In this document: piece by piece, positions 59,377 through 64,000 of the stretch
Layout: the number at the start of each line of letters is the position of its first letter
Numbering within the stretch: the stretch's first letter is position 1
NCBI GenBank assembly: GCA_034002745.1
Contig: JAVEZY010000007.1
Span: forward strand, 1-64,000
Length of the DNA: 64,000 bases
Direction: 5' to 3'
From: JAITWN01 sp034002745
Lineage (GTDB): Bacteria > Pseudomonadota > Gammaproteobacteria > SZUA-140
Notes under the pieces: generated by a model
Database searches by the model: none
Told to the model about the DNA's origin: nothing
The model's input: the letters and a program-made list of their open reading frames with translations, nothing else
Made by a program: the position numbers and the translations under genes

Positions 59377-60043
59377 GGAAGAACCGGACATGCGCAAGAA
59401 ACTCCTTCTGCTGTTGTCGCTGCTGCTCGTACCGATCGCGGCCTTCGCAGAGCGGCCCCCTGTGATCATGGTGCTGGGCGACAGCCTGGCCGCCGCCTGG
59501 GGCATCGATCGCGAGCAGGGCTGGGTAGCCCTGTTGCAGCAGCGCCTCACGAACGAGGGCTTTCCCCATCGGGTGGTCAATGCGAGCGTGAGCGGTGAAA
59601 CCACCAGCGGGGCGCTGTCGCGCGTCCGCCATGAACTGGATCGTCACCTGCCGACGATCGTCATCCTCGAACTCGGCGGCAACGATGGCCTGCGTGGACT
59701 CGATCTGGCGCAAACCCGCGGCAATCTGGCCCGGCTGACGGACACCGCCCAGGCCGCGGGTGCGCGGGTACTGATCGCCGGCATGCAATTACCGCCCAAT
59801 TACGGCGCCGCCTATGCGTCCGCCTTCCACCGCATGTACGCGGAAGTCGCCACGGAGCACGGCGCAGGATTGATACCGTTCCTTCTGGAAGGACTGGATC
59901 ATACGCCCCGTCATTTCCAGCCCGACGGCATCCATCCCAGCGCCGAGGCGCAAACGCTCATCCTGAACAATGTCTGGGATGTCCTCAAGGGCGAAGTGAC
60001 AAGGGAAACGCGACGGATCGAAAGTGAAAGAACGGGGCCTTGA
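59375..60043 (+). CDS. tesA: Periplasmic acyl-CoA thioesterase / lysophospholipase I
   Basis: A GDSL hydrolase of 222 residues (start 59375, GGAGGG six bases upstream) or 217 residues (start 59390, MRKKLLLLLSLL). The signal peptide ends IAAFA. The SGNH blocks are VLGDSLAAAWGI (Ser), NASVSGETTSGAL (Gly), LELGGNDGLRG (Asn) and DGIHPSAEAQ (Asp-His). It acts in the periplasm on acyl esters and thioesters. It is divergent from ybbA, as in E. coli. The frame is open from 59078, but that part reads antisense through ybbA. Confidence 0.93.
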   Translation: MEEPDMRKKLLLLLSLLLVPIAAFAERPPVIMVLGDSLAAAWGIDREQGWVALLQQRLTNEGFPHRVVNASVSGETTSGALSRVRHELDRHLPTIVILELGGNDGLRGLDLAQTRGNLARLTDTAQAAGARVLIAGMQLPPNYGAAYASAFHRMYAEVATEHGAGLIPFLLEGLDHTPRHFQPDGIHPSAEAQTLILNNVWDVLKGEVTRETRRIESERTGP

Positions 60044-60062
60044 GTCTCGGGAAGCCAGTCTG

Positions 60063-60767
60063 TCATCTGCCATCCTTGCCCTTGCCCTCGAGGAACTCCC
60101 TCACGAACGGCACGGTCAAACGACGCTGCGCGGACAGCGAAGCCCGATCCAGCTGCTCCAGCAGGCCGAAGAGCGCCGACGGTTCGCGCGACTCCCGGCG
60201 CATCAGATAGCGCACCACTTCGTCCGGCATTTCCAGCCCCAGGGCGGATGCGCGCAGCTGCAAGGCTTCGGCCAGGGCTTCATCATCCAGGCCATGCAAC
60301 TGGAAGACGGGCCCCCAGGCCAGCCGGCTGGCCAGGTCGGGCAGCTTAACGCCGAGCCCATGCAGCGGTCGATCGGCGCAGCAGACCAGCCCCGCATGGC
60401 GCGCCTTCAACCCGTTGAACAGCGCGAACAGCGCGCGCTCCCACTCATCATGCCCGGCAACGCACTGGAGGTCGTCGACACAGACCACTTCCAGCGTCTC
60501 CAGCCCTTCGAGCACCTCGGGCACCAGTCCCGCCTCGCCGAGCGGCACATATGCGGAACGAGCACCGGCGGCGGCCGCCTGATGACAGACTGCCTGCAGC
60601 AGATGCGTCCTGCCGGCGCCGCGCGCGCCCCACAGGTAAGTGACGCCATCGCGGGCCCGCTCGCGCAGCCAGGCCACCGCCTCTGCGTCGGCGCCCGGGA
60701 CGAAGACATCGAAGGTGTTCGCCGGACGCAGCCGGATGCCGAGTGGCAGCTGCGCGTTCACACGCAT
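60063..60767 (-). CDS. hda: DnaA regulatory inactivator Hda
   Basis: A 234-residue AAA+ protein homologous to DnaA domain III. The start at 60767 gives MRVNAQLPLGIRLRP, where QLPLG is the motif that binds the beta clamp. Walker A-like is WGARGAGRTHLLQAVCH, with Arg for the usual Lys, as in E. coli Hda. The sensor region VVCVDDLQCVAGHDEWERAL is present. It stimulates ATP hydrolysis by DnaA bound to the sliding clamp and so resets replication initiation. Confidence 0.94.
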   Translation of the reverse strand: MRVNAQLPLGIRLRPANTFDVFVPGADAEAVAWLRERARDGVTYLWGARGAGRTHLLQAVCHQAAAAGARSAYVPLGEAGLVPEVLEGLETLEVVCVDDLQCVAGHDEWERALFALFNGLKARHAGLVCCADRPLHGLGVKLPDLASRLAWGPVFQLHGLDDEALAEALQLRASALGLEMPDEVVRYLMRRESREPSALFGLLEQLDRASLSAQRRLTVPFVREFLEGKGKDGR

Positions 60768-60840
60768 CCTCGCATTCCCGACCCGACGCGGCCCGACGGC
60801 CGGCGCGGAATCAACGGCGCCCGCTGGCGAAGCAAAAGCA

Positions 60841-61392
60841 TCATCCGCGCCGTGCCCGCCAGGCGCGCACACTCCAGGTCCATACATAATCGATTCCGCT
60901 TGTCACGGTAGTGACCAGCACCAGCAGGACCAACCAGTCAAGAGCGGCCTCGGGCAGCGCATGGACGCCGGCGGACAGCACCACGGCCAGACCGAGGACG
61001 ATCTGCGCCACGGTGTTGAGCTTGCTGATCGCCGTCGGCTCCATCTCGTATTCGCCGATGAGCAGGTGAAAGGAAGCGGCGCCGGCCAGGATCAGCAGAT
61101 CACGGGCGACGACCGCCCCGGTCAGCCACCACGGCAGCAGCCCGAGCCATGCCAGAACGAGGTAGGTGGCGACGAGCAGGAGTTTGTCGGCAAGCGGATC
61201 GAGAATGGTGCCGAGGCGACTCTCATAGTGGAAACGTTTGGCGATATAGCCGTCCAGGGCATCGGACACACCCGCGACCGCGAACAGCAGCAGCGCGAGT
61301 CCGAACATTTCATTGGCCAGCGCCGCCACCGTGGGCAGCACCAGCAGGATGCGCAGGACGGAAATGATGTTGGGGATGTCGGCTCGGGTCAC
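60841..61392 (-). CDS. CDP-alcohol phosphatidyltransferase family protein
   Basis: A 183-residue membrane protein. The motif SDALDGYIAKRFHYESRLGT then ILDPLADK fits DG-x2-A-(K/R)-x8-G-x3-D-x3-D. Five or six hydrophobic segments follow. It resembles PgsA (phosphatidylglycerophosphate synthase) in length, but its location between hda and DUF2066 is not the usual pgsA locus next to uvrC. It starts by overlapping the DUF2066 gene stop by 4 bases. Substrate undecided. Confidence 0.86.
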   Translation of the reverse strand: MTRADIPNIISVLRILLVLPTVAALANEMFGLALLLFAVAGVSDALDGYIAKRFHYESRLGTILDPLADKLLLVATYLVLAWLGLLPWWLTGAVVARDLLILAGAASFHLLIGEYEMEPTAISKLNTVAQIVLGLAVVLSAGVHALPEAALDWLVLLVLVTTVTSGIDYVWTWSVRAWRARRG

Positions 61393-62489
61393 GGCAGGAG
61401 ACGGTAGCTGAGAGTCGCGACCTCCGGCTCGCCGGGCACGGAGCCGCGCTCGAGCGGCGTGGCGACCAGCGTCTTGCCGAAGGCAACGGTCCGCGCCAGC
61501 GTCTCCGCATCCCCATCGATGCGAACCCGGAACACCGCGCGATCAGCCTCCACGGCGATGACCTTCAGCTCGCGAACCTGGTCCAGGCGCTCCAGATAAC
61601 GCATCGCGCGGCGATACTCCGGCAGGCTGTCAATGCCGGCGACGACCATGTCCGCGTATGCGCCGCTTCCCTGCGGAGAACTCCTCGCATAGCGCGCGGC
61701 CAGCGTGTCGGCGATCGCATCGATGCCGCCAGCGATCGTCATCGGCGCTTCCCCCGCCGGAATCGACCAGTGATCCTCCGCGCCTTCATGGTACAGCGAC
61801 CAGCGCGCGGACCAGCGTCCATCCCTTTCCCGCAACAACCGGGCCACGGCGACCGCTGCAACCTGGTAGCGGGCGGATGCTTCGGTCACCACCGAGCGGA
61901 AATTGCCCCAGACATCGGTGAACGACACATTGCGCCGGTCCTCCAGGTCAAGCAAGGGAAACAGCGCCGGCAAGCCACGCCGCCGCGCCTCATCCTCCAG
62001 CGCATCGCGCAGCTCGCCCACATCGTCCGCAGACAGCAGATAGCGCCGATCCCCCTCATCCACCGCCACCCAAAGGAGCGTGGCCGGACGCTCGCGCCCC
62101 CATAGAGGGACTCCGGCACGCTGCACCAGGGCATCGACGGCCCGGGCATCGAAACGCACGTGTATCGACTCGGTGTAGGGCGAACCATCGACGGGCGCCA
62201 GGGGGGTGTACAGGTACTGCTGGACGTAATTCATGGGCCGCTGGAGCGCGGCGGCGATATCGGGCTCGGCAGTGCTTTCGCGCCGCCCGGTGACCTTGAC
62301 CAGCACCGCCTCGAATGCGGCGCCGAGGGCGCGGAGGCGCTCGGTTTCGGCCTGACCGGTGACAGGCACCTGGGCCTCGTACAGGTCTTCGACTTCGGCA
62401 GCGGCAGCGATGCCCGCAAACAGGGCGATGAGCAGCAGCACGCCCGATGACAGGCGGCGGAATAGCCCAGTTCCCGAATTCGCTCCCAT
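61389..62489 (-). CDS. DUF2066-family exported protein
   Basis: A 366-residue protein. The start at 62489 (MGANSGTGLFRRLSS) has a GGGG-like site; an earlier ATG at 62537 is possible. A signal peptide is visible (GVLLLIALFAGIAAAA). The mature part starts EVEDLYEAQVPVTGQAETER, then LGAAFEAVLVKVTGRRE, which is the signature of DUF2066 proteins conserved next to purM and hda in gammaproteobacteria. The function is unknown. It overlaps the next gene by 4 bases and is divergent from purM. Confidence 0.82.
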   Translation of the reverse strand: MGANSGTGLFRRLSSGVLLLIALFAGIAAAAEVEDLYEAQVPVTGQAETERLRALGAAFEAVLVKVTGRRESTAEPDIAAALQRPMNYVQQYLYTPLAPVDGSPYTESIHVRFDARAVDALVQRAGVPLWGRERPATLLWVAVDEGDRRYLLSADDVGELRDALEDEARRRGLPALFPLLDLEDRRNVSFTDVWGNFRSVVTEASARYQVAAVAVARLLRERDGRWSARWSLYHEGAEDHWSIPAGEAPMTIAGGIDAIADTLAARYARSSPQGSGAYADMVVAGIDSLPEYRRAMRYLERLDQVRELKVIAVEADRAVFRVRIDGDAETLARTVAFGKTLVATPLERGSVPGEPEVATLSYRLLP

Positions 62490-62588
62490 GCGTGGCCCCG
62501 GTCGCTCGTCTCCGACAAACGAACGATGATACCGCATGCCGGCCACGCGCGGCCAGCAGCGCGGGTGCCGTCCGCACGATGCATGCGG

Positions 62589-62594
62589 TATAAT
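62589..62594 (+). promoter_or_regulatory. -10 element of the purM promoter
   Basis: A perfect TATAAT, 57 bases before the purM start. The -35 is poor (TGCCGT), so the promoter probably needs help or uses another hexamer. No PurR-like palindrome was recognised. Confidence 0.45.
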
Positions 62595-62650
62595 CGCGCC
62601 TTCCGGGCGCAGCCATTCCCCCAACGATCACACCAAACGGATTCCCGAAC

Positions 62651-63686
<1,036 letters not shown>

Positions 63687-63703
<17 letters not shown>

Positions 63704-64000
63704 ACGGCGCCCGCAGGGCCGCTCCGCCACGGCAGGCTCCCCGCTCACGCTGGTCGTTCTGATCTCAGGACGCGGCAGCAATCTGCGCTCCCTCATCGAG
63801 GCGACACGCAATGGCGCGGTCGCGGCAACGATCGCCGCCGTGATCAGCGACAAACCCGGCGCTCCCGGTCTCATCCATGCGCGGGACGCCGGCATTCCGG
63901 AAATAGTCGTCGACCGCCGCGCCTACCCGAGCCGCGAGGCATTCGAGGCGGCGCTGGGCGCGGCCATCGACGCCACGCGCGCCGAACTGATCGTGCTCGC
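63687..64000 (+). CDS. purN: Phosphoribosylglycinamide formyltransferase, N-terminal part
   Basis: A frame of 104 codons open to the window end. The ATG at 63687 has GGAGGAGG seven bases upstream and lies inside the last codons of purM. The protein reads MSSSAERRPQGRSATAGS, then LTLVVLISGRGSNLRSLIEA, which contains the PurN phosphate-binding SGxGSN loop. AAVISDKPGAPGLIHARDAG and EIVVDRRAYPSREAFEAAL also match PurN. It transfers a formyl group to GAR. The catalytic Asn-His-Asp lies outside the window. Confidence 0.92.

Overview
The window is a GC-rich bacterial chromosome segment, almost certainly from a gammaproteobacterium. The evidence is gene order. A block reading dnaQ-rnhA-methyltransferase-gloB-mltD ... 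fabI-ppiD ... lon-clpX-clpP-tig follows the order I recall from Pseudomonas. It is accompanied by ilvI-ilvH-ilvC-pssA, tesA/ybbA/ybbP, prmB-aroC, rimI next to a family-4 uracil-DNA glycosylase, and purN-purM-(DUF2066)-hda. I cannot name a genus. A run of exactly 100 N shows that this is a draft scaffold.

Layout. 1-3.4 kb: the start of a NUDIX hydrolase, a Tat-exported PhoX-like protein with a clear terminator, a decayed sorbosone-dehydrogenase-like gene, and tRNA-Glu/tRNA-Ala. 3.4-9.5 kb: a translationally coupled Mrp Na+/H+ antiporter operon with A and B fused. 9.6-12.9 kb: overlapping gltX-glnS and tRNA-Val. 12.9-13.7 kb: a repeat-rich spacer with the assembly gap. 13.7-17.4 kb: a regulatory island (CRP-type regulator, two PilZ proteins, a FixJ-type regulator and a histidine kinase with a degenerate ATPase domain). 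17.7-21.9 kb: proteins of uncertain role, including a trypsin/PDZ protease and a TerB-like protein. 21.9-26.6 kb: dnaQ to mltD. 26.8-29.1 kb: a PilB/GspE-like protein that has lost its ATPase motifs. 29.1-41.7 kb: an orphan two-domain peptide-ABC ATPase, fabI, a dicarboxylate symporter, ppiD, tRNAs, lon, clpX, clpP and tig. 42.1-42.6 kb: four tRNAs. 42.7-48.6 kb: an MFS transporter, aroC, prmB, ettA and rimI. 48.6-55.4 kb: UDG, leuA with a possible leucine attenuator, pssA and the ilv genes. 55.4-64 kb: a secreted hydrolase-like protein, ybbP-ybbA/tesA, hda, a CDP-alcohol transferase, DUF2066, purM and the start of purN.

Most of the window is housekeeping: branched-chain amino-acid synthesis, proteostasis, translation, DNA replication and repair, purine synthesis, and ion and pH homeostasis. 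No CRISPR array, phage, intact insertion sequence, toxin-antitoxin pair or defence island is visible.

The least explained parts are four: the motif-less PilB-like protein at 26.8 kb, the regulatory island with its degenerate kinase at 13.7-17.4 kb, the hypothetical protein at 17.7 kb, and the apparent promoter, near-leaderless Leu-rich ORF and hairpins before leuA. Losses relative to the remembered Pseudomonas order (hupB, and the ABC permease and binding-protein genes) are also worth checking.
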